Position numbers and translations under genes: made by a program. The notes under the pieces are model-generated. The model was not told the DNA's origin and searched no databases. It saw only the letters and a list, made by a program, of their open reading frames with translations. Shown here piece by piece: positions 1-8,475 of a stretch of 26,243 bases of DNA (position 1 is the stretch's first letter; every line of letters starts with the position of its first letter). Origin of the DNA: JAZGGS01 sp963749485 (GTDB lineage Bacteria > Bacteroidota > Ignavibacteria > Ignavibacteriales > Ignavibacteriaceae); NCBI GenBank assembly GCA_963749485.1, contig CAVVMV010000031.1, positions 1 to 26,243 on the forward strand. Reading direction: 5' to 3'.

Positions 1-63
1 TCACTTTGTAATTTTATTTATATTTATAGCTGATAATTTCATTTAGAAATATTCAGAATTTAT

Positions 64-769
64 ATGCCCTACAAACTCAACAAAATAATCTTCGAGCGTG
101 ATAACATTAAGGATTATGAAACTCATACTCATCCGCTGGATACTGAGATTGATTTTCCATTTGTCGCTGGTAAGCTGCAAGAACTAGTTCCGAAAGAACA
201 CCAATATGGTAAACAATCCAGATTAGAATTAAGCACCTCTCCCCTGTTCAACGAAAGTGGACTTACAAAATTAATTCCTGAAGTTGGTCCAAAAGGAATT
301 TACTATCTTGAGCTTCGACCAGGACACAAGCTCAAGCAACTTAGTTGTAGAACCAGATGATGTTGTTGTTGATATTTACATTGGTCCGAAGGATACTTTG
401 ATATATAGTTTTTATAATCCTACAAGAAGAAATATTATTTCAATAACTGCTTCGATTGAAAAAGATACCGAAAATGTCTATGCAAAATTAAAATCTGATC
501 TTTCTGATATTCATTGGAGACAATACTTCGTTCGACTAGCAATGAATAAAATTGAAGATAAGAAAACTGAATTAAAAGTTTCTGTAAATATGACAGCAAA
601 AGAAGTAGCAGATTATATTGGGGTTGGAACAAAGACTATTAGAAACTGGACTAGTGAGAACAAGATACCATCAATTAAAATCGGAAGTGCAGTTCGATAT
701 CCAAAAGAACGAATTGACAATTGGTTAAAGATCAAAAGAAAAAAAAGTCGTTCGAGGAAAAGTATCTAA
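64..769 (+). CDS. Unrecognised protein with C-terminal excisionase-like HTH (frameshifted)
   Basis: Two overlapping reading frames (64-360 and 284-769) look like one protein of about 230 residues broken by an indel near 300-345. The C-terminal ~50 residues, from about 591, read MTAKEVADYIGVGTKTIRNW and continue through KIGSAVRYPKERIDNWL. This is the pattern of the HTH_17/excisionase family: a helix-turn-helix that opens with T-x-x-E-V-A-x-x-L/I and closes with a basic wing and a W-L. The N-terminal ~170 residues match nothing I recognise; they are polar with beta-like stretches such as VVVDIYIGPKDTLIYSF. The family usually regulates mobile-element excision or acts as a small DNA-binding adaptor. 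The nearby tRNA 3'-end scar at about 932-953 fits a mobile-element origin, but no integrase is visible. No clear Shine-Dalgarno precedes 64, so the true start could lie elsewhere. The domain call is fairly safe; the single-gene reading is an inference. Confidence 0.6.
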
Positions 770-931
770 GTAAATTTATAATTAAATTAGTGCCAGATTT
801 GTGCCAGCTCTTTGATTATATACAGGGAATTGTAGGGATATCAGTTCCATTTTGTTCTGTTGGAATGACGGATTTAAGTTATTATAATATAGGAATTTAG
901 AGGAATTTCAAAGGATTTTGAAAAATTGTTT

Positions 932-953
932 TTCGAATCCCACTCTCTCCGCT
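932..953 (+). repeat. tRNA-Ser 3'-end remnant, probable att site
   Basis: TTCGAATCCCACTCTCTCCG matches the T-loop, the 3' half of the T-stem and the 3' acceptor strand of bacterial serine tRNAs, whose 3' ends typically read GGTTCGAATCCCnCTCTCTCCGC. The upstream bases (AAAAATTGTT) cannot form the 5' half of the T-stem, and no D-arm, anticodon arm or variable arm precedes it. It is therefore only a tail, not a tRNA gene. Tyrosine recombinases commonly integrate into tRNA 3' ends and leave such a duplicate at the far end of the element. The excisionase-like gene upstream supports this reading, though no integrase or second copy is in the window. Confidence 0.55.
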
Positions 954-1100
954 GAGTGATAAAAATATAAAGTGCCTCTTAAGCCTTTATCAATAGGGTT
1001 TTGACGGCATTTTCTATGTGTGGACAATTAAGAAAAATAAATAAATCTCACAAGTAAACAGGACTATTTTAAAGTAATTCAGATTGGAAACCCCCACCAA

Positions 1101-1120
1101 CCTGCCTACCGTCAGGCAGG
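1101..1120. repeat. Intergenic copy of GC-rich palindromic repeat
   Basis: A near-perfect inverted repeat with arms CCTGCC(T) and AGGCAGG around a short centre (ACCGTC). It stands out against the AT-rich background. It shares its TGCCT...AGGCA arms with two further copies at about 1240-1255 and 2187-2202 that lie inside sorting-domain coding sequence. It looks like a dispersed palindromic element of REP type. No run of T follows that would make it a convincing terminator. Confidence 0.6.
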
Positions 1121-1193
1121 CTTTCATTGACAGGGATCTATTATAACTACATTTAACCCGCAGTTACTTCATCAACATTTATCCGCCGCAGTG

Positions 1194-2144
1194 TCAACGA
1201 AGGAGGACCATCTTCTTAATCTCAACAAAAGAACCTGCCTGCCTTCCGGTAGGCACGGCTTGTAGTCTGTAAAAGTAAATACCACTTGGTAGTTTGTCTG
1301 CAGACCAGGTTAATTCATAAGTACCGACTGGTTTTTCTTCGTTAACTAATGATTCAATCTCGTTACCGAGTATATCAAATACTTTAATTACTACACTTGA
1401 TGATTGTGGAACTGAGTATTTTATTTTTGTTGTTGGGTTGAAAGGGTTAGGATAGTTCTGGAATAATGCAAAGTCATTTATAGAAACAATTTCTTTATTA
1501 ACATGATTCGGTGGCTGTAATTCAAAATGCTCCAGCACTCTTCGTAATAAATCTGTATCATCAATTAAATTATATAAATCAATAATTACGTTGAGAGAAT
1601 CGTAGCCAGAAATATAAGTCGTATAAAAGTCGGATCCAGACCACCAGGCAGATAGTATTGGCATAACACTTCCAGTAACTATCGGGACACTCCAACTAAT
1701 AAAACTCGTATCTATTAACACTTCGTTTGTAAATGTTGAGTCAATTCCAGCTACTGAGTCAACCATAACAGCTATTAACAGACCCTGAATCTCATTAACT
1801 CCAATATGATTCCAGAATGCTAATGTGTCAAGTCCCTGAGAATACAAGTCTGAGAAAAGATAGACGGGTTTATTTTCCGAAGTATACTGGATCAGTCGTT
1901 CGCTTTCGTTCTGCGAAAGAATAAATGGATATTCAATAAATAAGAACAATCCATCGAAGTCGAATATTGAATCATCCAATGTGTCAGCAACGAAGACTGA
2001 GTCTTCAGATAAAAGTGCAAAAGAAGTTTGAAAGCTGGATGAGACACCATTTGGGTCAAATACCAAAATCTTTTGATCCTGCGATAGACTAAATGAAGTA
2101 AATAGAAGGAAAAGAATGAAAGTAAGATATTTAATACATTTCAT
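1194..2144 (-). CDS. Secreted protein with type IX sorting domain, repeat-interrupted
   Basis: A 316-residue protein beginning MKCIKYLTFILFLLFTSFSLSQ, a clear Sec signal peptide with cleavage near residue 21. The central part (about 23-220) is acidic and matches no enzyme family I know. Phrases such as ILVFDPNG, GLFLFIEYPFILSQNESERLIQY and KPVYLFSDLYSQGLD suggest an alpha/beta fold similar to glutamine-amidotransferase-like or GldG-type domains, but this is weak. Residues ~228-316 are a Por/type IX C-terminal sorting domain: FQNYPNPFNPTTKIKYSVP, then DILGNE, LPSGIYFYRLQ and the terminal KKMVLLR. Such proteins are exported and usually anchored or released at the cell surface. The domain is interrupted by the octapeptide VPTGRQAG, encoded by a palindromic repeat (about 1240-1255). 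The start overlaps the stop of the upstream remnant (ATGA), which suggests the two were once translationally coupled. Confidence 0.85.
   Translation of the reverse strand: MKCIKYLTFILFLLFTSFSLSQDQKILVFDPNGVSSSFQTSFALLSEDSVFVADTLDDSIFDFDGLFLFIEYPFILSQNESERLIQYTSENKPVYLFSDLYSQGLDTLAFWNHIGVNEIQGLLIAVMVDSVAGIDSTFTNEVLIDTSFISWSVPIVTGSVMPILSAWWSGSDFYTTYISGYDSLNVIIDLYNLIDDTDLLRRVLEHFELQPPNHVNKEIVSINDFALFQNYPNPFNPTTKIKYSVPQSSSVVIKVFDILGNEIESLVNEEKPVGTYELTWSADKLPSGIYFYRLQAVPTGRQAGSFVEIKKMVLLR
1207..1271 (-). repeat. 65-bp repeat with palindrome inside sorting-domain coding sequence, copy 1
   Basis: This stretch matches 2154-2218 at 63 of 65 positions by direct alignment. It encodes the last segment of the sorting domain (LQ-A-VPTGRQAG-SFVEIKKMV) and contains the near-palindrome TGCCTTCCGGTAGGCA at 1240-1255. 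The repeat adds eight codons in frame compared with the usual form of this domain. The esterase at 22666-24134, for example, runs from FYELQ to KKMLLLK without them. Confidence 0.75.
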
Positions 2145-2147
2145 TTT

Positions 2148-2284
2148 ATTAACACCATCTTCTTAGTCTCAACAAAAGAACCTGCCTGCCTGCCGGTAGG
2201 CACGGCTTGTAGTCTGTAGAAATAAACCCCGCTCGGTAAAGTTGTTGCATCAAATTCTATTTGATGATTGTTCCACGTAATTTA
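2148..2284 (-). pseudogene. Remnant of a type IX sorting-domain protein
   Basis: Minus-strand translation gives about 45 codons reading TWNNHQIEFDATTLPSGVYF and on through YRLQ, AVPTGRQAG and FVETKKMVLIK, then a stop that overlaps the start of the 1194-2144 gene as ATGA. This is the last third of a type IX C-terminal sorting domain. Immediately upstream the same frame has a TAA stop (about 2282-2284), with no start codon or remaining domain, and I find no continuation in the AT-rich DNA to 2480. I read it as the 3' tail of a gene whose body has been deleted. The same VPTGRQAG insertion is present as in its neighbour, consistent with duplication or gene conversion between the two tails. Confidence 0.7.
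2154..2218 (-). repeat. 65-bp repeat with palindrome inside sorting-domain coding sequence, copy 2
   Basis: The partner of the repeat at 1207-1271, with two mismatches over 65 bases. Its palindromic core TGCCTGCCGGTAGGCA lies at 2187-2202. Bases beyond the repeat diverge more strongly, so the high identity is concentrated around the palindrome. Confidence 0.75.
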
Positions 2285-2481
2285 GTGAAAATATTAGTAA
2301 ATAATCTTAAGTACTATATGAATGAGGCAAGATTTGCAAATTTGACCGGTGGATAACAAATTGGCTGACCTTTTCATTTAATTTCAGAACTTTAAGCTTT
2401 GTACGAGATTAAATTGTTTTAGCACAATTACTAACGATTGAAAAATAATATAATTTTGCAGGATATTTCGTTTAATTCTAC

Positions 2482-4792
2482 TTAATATTTTATTTTATCG
2501 TTCTTAGATTTTTTATATATTTTTTTCACATCTGCGCCTCTAAATCCCAAATAAATTGCTTTGTTACTTTTATCAGAAGCATCAACAGCAATTGCAGAAA
2601 TTATTTGCCAATCTGATTCAGATGATTCGTAATAGTAAATGTCTTCAACTAATTTAAATTCACCTTTAATATTTATTTTTTTCAACCAGCTTTTATTTGG
2701 AGGTCGGTTATCATGATAAGCTGCATATAAATACCCATCGTTCCCAAAGACTAAATCACCACCGCTTATATTACATTTTAGATCTATTATTTCTCTCCTA
2801 AGTGTATTTAACTCTTTTGTTTGTCTCGGCAACCCCGTGTATTTTATTATTTGTCCTTTCCCCGTAGTTAAAATATATAGATTGTTTTCAACAACCAATA
2901 CACTTGTAGCTGGAACATTTGCATTAAATGAAATTAGTTTTGGACTGGCTAGCTTTTTTTAAATGTATATACAAAAGTGCCATTTCCTGTTGCACCGTAT
3001 ATAAGAATTTCGGTTTCGGGAAAATCAGGATGAATTACTGCATCAATAGAGTGAATCATCTTACCAGAATTGTTATTCAATTTTCCAACAAGTTTCATAT
3101 TTCGTGATACCAGATCATAAACAAGTAAAGATCCACGGGTTGGTTCAACTTCATCCCAATAAGGTTCGGTGCCTAGAAACAAATAATTGTTAACTGCTTT
3201 CATTGTCCTTGCAAATTTTTGTCTTGAATCCTTAATTACTTTTTGTAAAATAACAAACGGTTCAAATCGATTAATATTATTGCGAGGAGTTTTAACTGTT
3301 AAATATGGATTATCGTACACACTATAATAAGTTTTCCAAATATTTTTGTAATTGTAAGAATAAATTTTACTTGCCGAAGTACCCATAGTCTTCCCTGACC
3401 TTAACGAATTTATTAACCAATGTGATTTAGGATTCGTATCTTCCAAAATCAATTCATTTCCGTAACCTGCCCAGCTCATAAACACGGTTTTATTCAATAC
3501 ACCCAAACTAATAACCTGGCGGGATACATTTTGAAATATAAATTCGTTACCTTTATGTAAAAATTTCCTGTTTGATGCTCCTTTCAATGAGTGAGTACTA
3601 ATAAAATCTAATTTTCTATCGCTGTTGGCCCAACCGGCAAAGCTTATCACATATTTTCCATCAGACGTACCGAGGATTGATTGCCCACGCAGTTTAGAGG
3701 TTTTCTCTTTAAGTGACTTATTTAATGAATAGTATTGAACTTTGTTGGATTTAACTGAGACTCTATACTGTTGAGTGAAAATATAATCTTCCATTCCGTT
3801 ATTATGCTGATAATAAAAATTACAAAACTGATTACCCGACGTTCTAGATGTATGAATTACATTGCCCTGCTTTCTTTCAATCGAATATTTTACGAATGAA
3901 AAAAAATCATCCGGCTTGCCCCCATTGTTGAATAACCAAATATACCCTGGTGAATATATACTGCCGACAATATTACTTGTTTTCCAACCTGTTGAACTCA
4001 AGTCAATACTTTCAACAAGGGGATTGGGCGAAGTTATTCTTTTTACAATTCTCAATTCTGATTTACTTGAAAAACCAGCAACTATCACTGGCTCATTATT
4101 TAATTTGGTAATCGTTATTGATGCAATAAAATTATCAACGATATTTCAAATCAATAAAATCAATCTTATCATTTACATTTGGAGTACCCATAACCTTCCA
4201 TCGTAAAATTTTCAATCTACCATTAGGTTTTCTATCTGTTGCAAAGAAGATATACTTGTCAAGTCCATCTTCATAAATTGCAGCAGAATAAAATCCCCAG
4301 ATATTTTCTTTTGCAATATGTCTTTTGAAAATTTAAGATTAAATATTCTATTAAACAATCTTTGTGAAAGAAAAACAGTGAAGGTGTTTCTGATGTTGCA
4401 CCGTATATAAATCTACCATCATTAATAATTGCGCGAATTTTATTGTTAGCATCTTTATCAGAGAATACCTTTCCGTGATTTATTATAGGTTGGAAGTTAT
4501 TATTATTTAAACTATTTGTGATATTAACTTCCCACAAATATCCGTGTGTTCCCGTACCGAGAAAAAGTCTCCTACTATTTTCCGTTTCAACTAACGTAGA
4601 CTTTCTAATTTCTTCCGTTTTAAGAGCTGAAAAATTACCTTGAACTTTTGGCTGTCTATTTGGATCTCTAAGCAACTCTTCAAATACATAATTTTTATTC
4701 AATGTTTGTGCAATAGTAGAAAACTGGAAGAGAATAAAAATAAATATTAGATTTTTCATAATTAAGTTTGAGAGTATAAAGATCTTAAACAT
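2482..4792 (-). CDS. Secreted protein, probable beta-propeller fold (frameshifted)
   Basis: Minus-strand segments 4271-4792, about 4140-4330, 2949-4088 and 2482-2940 read as one protein of roughly 765 residues with at least three frameshifts. One shift lies in a run of seven T (2954-2960): moving frame there turns a TFKKS stop into LASPKLISFNANVPATSVLV, which joins the last segment. The N-terminus, MFKIFILSNLIMKNLIFIFI ending ...STIAQ, is a signal peptide. AGGAG five to six bases upstream supports the start at 4792 over the internal Met. The body has repeated short strands such as RRLFLGTGTHGYLWEVN, NDGRFIYGATSE, NYLFLGTEPYWDE, GSLLVYDLVSR and DLVFGNDGYLYAAYHDN, typical of a propeller built of blades that report values. 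No sorting domain is present, and I cannot name a function. It could be a decaying gene, but conservation of sense on both sides of each break favours sequence error. Confidence 0.6.
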
Positions 4793-4846
4793 TGCTGCTC
4801 CTAATGTTAATTGTATAATTCTAATATCTATAATTTATAAATTATA

Positions 4847-4930
4847 TCATCTTAATTCATCAAATGAAATTTTTGGTTTTCTTCTTTCAATTGGGTTGAA
4901 TACTGATTCGGTAAAATTTGTTAGTTTCAT
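4847..4930 (-). CDS. Possible 27-residue micro-protein
   Basis: A short minus-strand frame, MKLTNFTESVFNPIERRKPK ending ISFDELR, begins with ATG at 4930. A strong purine-rich stretch (GGAGAGGGGGGTGTATT) lies just upstream and looks like a ribosome binding site. The peptide is charged and lacks a membrane segment. It lies between the zinc-ribbon gene and the secreted propeller gene, both on the same strand. I recognise no family; it may be a real small protein, a leader, or a gene start cut off by an indel. The evidence is the binding site and the plausible composition only. Confidence 0.3.
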   Translation of the reverse strand: MKLTNFTESVFNPIERRKPKISFDELR

Positions 4931-5012
4931 AATACACCCCCCTCTCCGCCAATTTTATACTCGTATAATTTTATTCCTATCGGAAAGACTATCTTTTTTA
5001 ATCTTCTGAAAG

Positions 5013-5414
5013 TTAGAAACGTGGACCTTCACCAAAAAAGTTTTGATATTTTTCTGAATCTTCTCCGTATGCTTCCAATTTGCTATCCTTAAATTTATAA
5101 GTGCAGTGCTCGCCACCAATTCCCGAAAATAGGACTTCATACACCCTGCTGTTTTCATCAACCATTAAAACTTTTATAAGATTCTCATTAAATTCAAGCG
5201 CGGCCAGGTTGGAATGACAGATAGGACAGATAAAATCGTTGTGCGATCCTTCGGTAACATTAAACGAAGGATTAGTAATTGTTTTGTAATCTCCCAGCTT
5301 CGAACTAACAAAAAGCAATCCCCTTGTTCCCTCATGGTTCTTTACTGAAAAAACAATATAATCTTTTACTTTTAGTTTACCTCTGCAATACGGACAGATA
5401 AAATCCTGTGCCAT
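5013..5414 (-). CDS. Small protein with two CxxC zinc-ribbon knuckles
   Basis: 133 residues. The start is supported by GAGG about eight bases upstream (ATAGAGGTTTACAATGG). Cysteine pairs CPYC (residues 7-10) and CPIC (63-66) are spaced like the two knuckles of a zinc ribbon. Between them lies a beta-rich stretch (IVFSVKNHEGTRGLLFVSSK). The C-terminal half (about 70-133) contains EVLFSGIGGEHCTYKFKDSK and ends in the acidic-aromatic tail FFGEGPRF. There is no signal peptide, so it is probably cytoplasmic and may bind nucleic acid or protein. It lies 80 bases downstream of the SpoIIE-type phosphatase on the same strand and may be co-transcribed with it. I do not recognise a named family. The metal-binding call rests on the four cysteines. 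Confidence 0.75.
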   Translation of the reverse strand: MAQDFICPYCRGKLKVKDYIVFSVKNHEGTRGLLFVSSKLGDYKTITNPSFNVTEGSHNDFICPICHSNLAALEFNENLIKVLMVDENSRVYEVLFSGIGGEHCTYKFKDSKLEAYGEDSEKYQNFFGEGPRF

Positions 5415-5494
5415 TGTAAACCTCTATGATCTTATTAGTAAAATTTTATACTTCAAAATTAAGAAATATCATATTTACAATTGTATTATTGTTA

Positions 5495-7554
5495 TCACTT
5501 AACTTTTATCACAACGAAAGTGATGTCGTCATCCGGCTCATCACCATCAGCCCAATCAGAACCAGCAGATTTCATATGCTCAATTATTTCTTCCGGGTAT
5601 TTCTCAGCAACTTTTTCATATTCTTCTGTAACTCTTTCATAACCAAACATTTCTTCTCTCTTTATTAAACAGTTCTGGTAAACCATCACTTAGTAGAAAT
5701 AATGTATCACCTGTAAATAGTTCTGTTGATTGTGTTTTGTAAGGGAAATCAATTACTGCACCGAGAGGCATTCCTTTAAGAGCAATTTCTTCAATTATTT
5801 TTTTATCATTTCTGAATAACAATGCATGCGGCATTCCTGCAGAAGACATCTCCAGTTGGTTTCCTTTTATCTTTAAAAGTGATAAACACATCGACATTGC
5901 ATGCATTTTCATTTCTTTTATAACGCGGGTAAATTCGCTAAAAGTAAAAAGTATATCGTCATTATTTACATAAGAATTAAAAAGACTTTTTGCTAGCAGT
6001 GACCATTGTTCCAGCTTTTAATCCGTGCCCTGTTGCATCACCGATAACGACAGTAAGTGTTCCATCCAATCCCAACGTGGAAATCATAATAATCACCGCC
6101 AACTTCTGTAGCCGTTTTCATATAAACCGCAATATCAAGATTAGGTAACTGCGGCAACTCTTTAGGAAGCATGGAGAGCTGCAGCTGGCGAGCTTCCTCC
6201 AGCTCTTTACTTTTCCTTTCGTTTTCTGCTTCTGCTTTTTGAGCTCTTAGTTGTTGCTCAAGTTCTTTTTTAGATAACTCTTTTACATTTTTTAGCTGAA
6301 GGATAAGATTTTTATTAGTTGAAGCAATATCTCTTGCAAGATATACTGACATCGAAGCTGGAAGACTTAGCAAACCTATAAAGAATAATATAATTCCAAA
6401 GAGGCTATTAATGTTGTAAACCAAAAATTCCAGCGGTAAATAGCGTTAAAACAAATAATCACAAAAACAATTACACCTAAACCAATTACCCAGGCATGAT
6501 TCTTCTTTCTTTTTATTGCAAGAAGTATTACCCTGAGACCTTCAACAGTTGAGAGAAAGATAAATCCTAATATTGCATAATCGGTTACAGCTTTCAACAG
6601 CTTTTGTAAATGAACTCGCAATAATTAATAATCCAATTGCAATAAACACCCAGAATTGTTTTGGCATTTTTTTATAAAATATTGAATAGAGAAAACCAAG
6701 GTAGGATGGAAAGATGAACACAATAGCAACGGTTCCAACAATTATTAAGAATTATGTAAAGTGAAATATTAGTATGAATAAAGCGTTGCAAGCATAGATT
6801 GCATAAACGCTAAAGCAATAAAAAAAGTAAAGAAGGAGTAATAAATATTTTCTTTATGCCTGGAATAAAAAAGGAATAGCAGAAAATATAAAATTGCAAG
6901 AGAAAGGAAAAGACCTGCAATACCCATATTAACAGCAAAAGTAACCCCTTCACTTTCAACAGAACTCTGTATCATATCATCCATGGCAGAAATTCTAATT
7001 CTGAATCCAGCTCGTCTGAACCATTTTGAAAAGAAGAAATCTTCAGAAATTGAAAGATGATTTGAATATCGAACGGCAATTGTATAAACAAAATTGCTAT
7101 CCAGTTGAACAGCAAATGGAATATCTCGAGGCTGGTAAATTTCTTCTTCATCCTCTGTCAAACCCACTTTACCAAATTCCTTAACTATTTTCCCGTTAAG
7201 AAATATTTGCGATGCACCAAAGTGGTTAATAGAAAATCCTATTGGTTTATTAATAAGTGAAGAATCAATTACAATTATTTTTCTGAACCAGCCAATTCCC
7301 TTCCAGGTGTTTTCGGGAATATCATCCAGTTCCATATTTGTTCTTAGTGTATCCCACTTAGAATCATCAAATCCGGGTGAAGCCCATAAAGTATCATCAC
7401 CAGGATGATAACGCCAAACATCATCCAACGAAATTGAATTTTCTTTTATACTATCGGCAAAAACATAAACTGTATCAAAGCTTTGTGCTTTTATTAAAAA
7501 TGGTAATAAGATTAATATTAATATTTTAAGGTGCTTCATTTCAAGTTTAACCAT
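5495..7554 (-). CDS. Membrane-bound SpoIIE-type PP2C phosphatase (frameshifted)
   Basis: Minus-strand segments 6769-7554, about 6600-6768, 6376-6621, 6038-6424, about 5913-6037, 5637-5912 and 5495-5689 assemble into one protein of about 685 residues with five or six frameshifts. Order: a signal peptide (ILILILLPFLIKAQ); a periplasmic jelly-roll-like domain similar to glycoside hydrolase family 2 N-termini (WRYHPGDD, FDDSKWDTL, WFRKIIVI, GASQIFLNGK); a block of about seven hydrophobic helices as in 7TMR-DISM receptors; a coiled coil (KKELEEQ...ELEEARQLQLSMLP); and a SpoIIE/PP2C phosphatase domain. All expected phosphatase motifs are visible across the breaks: VGGDYYDF, VIGDATGHGL, LSDGLPELF and DDDITFVVIK. 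The family dephosphorylates serine or threonine on anti-anti-sigma-type regulators in response to a signal sensed outside. The start is uncertain among 7566 (TTG), 7554 and 7539. Intact motifs make sequence error likelier than loss of function. Confidence 0.8.
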
Positions 7555-7839
7555 TTCCCTATCCAATTAAATAATTAACTACATCAATAATAAATATAAA
7601 GATATGATAATAAATAATTGTTGAATAATCTATAAAAATGAAGACTTATCAAAATATTTTTATTAAATGAAAGAGTTGACTAGAACCGATTTGAAAAATT
7701 AAGGAATGGAGGATTAGAGGAACTGAATTAGGAAAATTTAATTGAAATCTTGATATTCAGACTTTTTAGTCTTATTTTAATTTAATCAATTATTTTAAGC
7801 TGTAAACTATTATTTACTAACAATAAAAGAGAGAGTGAT

Positions 7840-8408
7840 ATGAAAAAATATTTCACTACTGATTTTGCCTTTTGCTCTTTTTGTAATGCTGTTTTTCGTT
7901 TCCTGCGGAGAACAAAAACCAGGTAATACAACTGATGAAAGCAGCAAGTTTAAGGGTAATCACGGTCAATCAGGTGTTATTGATGATGTTTCCAAACCAA
8001 ATATTCTTCAGATTGCAATTGGTTCTAAAGATCATACAACACTTGTGGCAGGTGTACAAGCAGCAGAACTGGAAAATATACTTGTTAATCCCGGACCTTT
8101 AACTGTGTTTGCACCAACCAATGCTGGATTTGATAAACTTCCTGAAGGTACACTTGGATGAACTTCTGAAACCGGAAAACAAAAACAAACTTGCAAAGAT
8201 TATTACCTCTCACGCAGCACCCGGTACATTTGATATTCCTCTGCTTAAAGATGGAAGTAAAATATATATGGCAACCGGACAGTATATTGATGTAGAAGTT
8301 AAAGATGGCGATACTTACGTAAATGGTTCTAAAATTTTAGCAACTGTAGATGCCTCAAACGGTGTGGTTCATGTTGTTGATGATGTTTTTTTGTATGCTG
8401 CAGAGTAG
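7840..8408 (+). CDS. Fasciclin-domain lipoprotein (two single-base frameshifts)
   Basis: Starts at ATG 7840 after GAGAGAGTGAT. Removing one A from the run of six A at 7843-7848 gives MKNISLLILPFALFVMLFF followed by VSC, a textbook lipoprotein signal with lipobox FVSC. The next segment holds fasciclin (FAS1) motifs: LQIAIGSKDHTTLVAGVQAA, then GPLTVFAPTNAGFDKLPEGT. One extra G near 8157 breaks the frame. The third segment continues with LDELLKPENKNKLAKIITSH, then GSKILATVDASNGVVHVVDD and VFLY, which are the second FAS1 signature region. The repaired protein has about 188 residues, the usual size of a one-domain bacterial fasciclin protein. FAS1 domains mediate adhesion or polysaccharide binding at the cell surface. 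A strong hairpin terminator follows. Confidence 0.9.
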
Positions 8409-8435
8409 ACCGACAAAATAAATTATTTTAATTTG

Positions 8436-8471
8436 ATCCCCGTTAATAATTTATTGACGGGGATTTTTTTT
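8436..8471 (+). terminator. Rho-independent terminator after fasciclin gene
   Basis: The arm ATCCCCGTTAATAA (8436-8449) pairs with TTATTGACGGGGAT (8451-8464) with one G-T pair. The innermost pairs must open to form a loop. A run of eight T (8464-8471) follows on the plus strand, 28 bases after the fasciclin stop. It also lies just past the end of the convergent DUF3891 gene and may serve both strands, but the T-run favours the plus strand. Confidence 0.9.
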
Positions 8472-8475
8472 ATTT

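Larger units (their letters stand above)
770..1193. other. Intergenic region with integration scar and palindrome
   Basis: No convincing gene is visible in this stretch. It holds a tRNA-like 3' end at 932-953 and a GC-rich near-palindrome at 1101-1120, both listed separately. A short direct repeat, GTGCCAGATTTGTGCCAG, lies at about 790-807. The remainder is AT-rich and featureless to my reading. Confidence 0.6.

Noticed and set aside
3862..4206. Plus-strand open frame within the propeller-like gene.
   Set aside because: Antisense to a better-supported secreted protein; no ribosome binding site or motifs.
5426..5668. Plus-strand open frame across the end of the SpoIIE gene.
   Set aside because: It overlaps the DDDITF end of the phosphatase on the other strand; the hydrophobic, low-complexity translation is a frame shadow.
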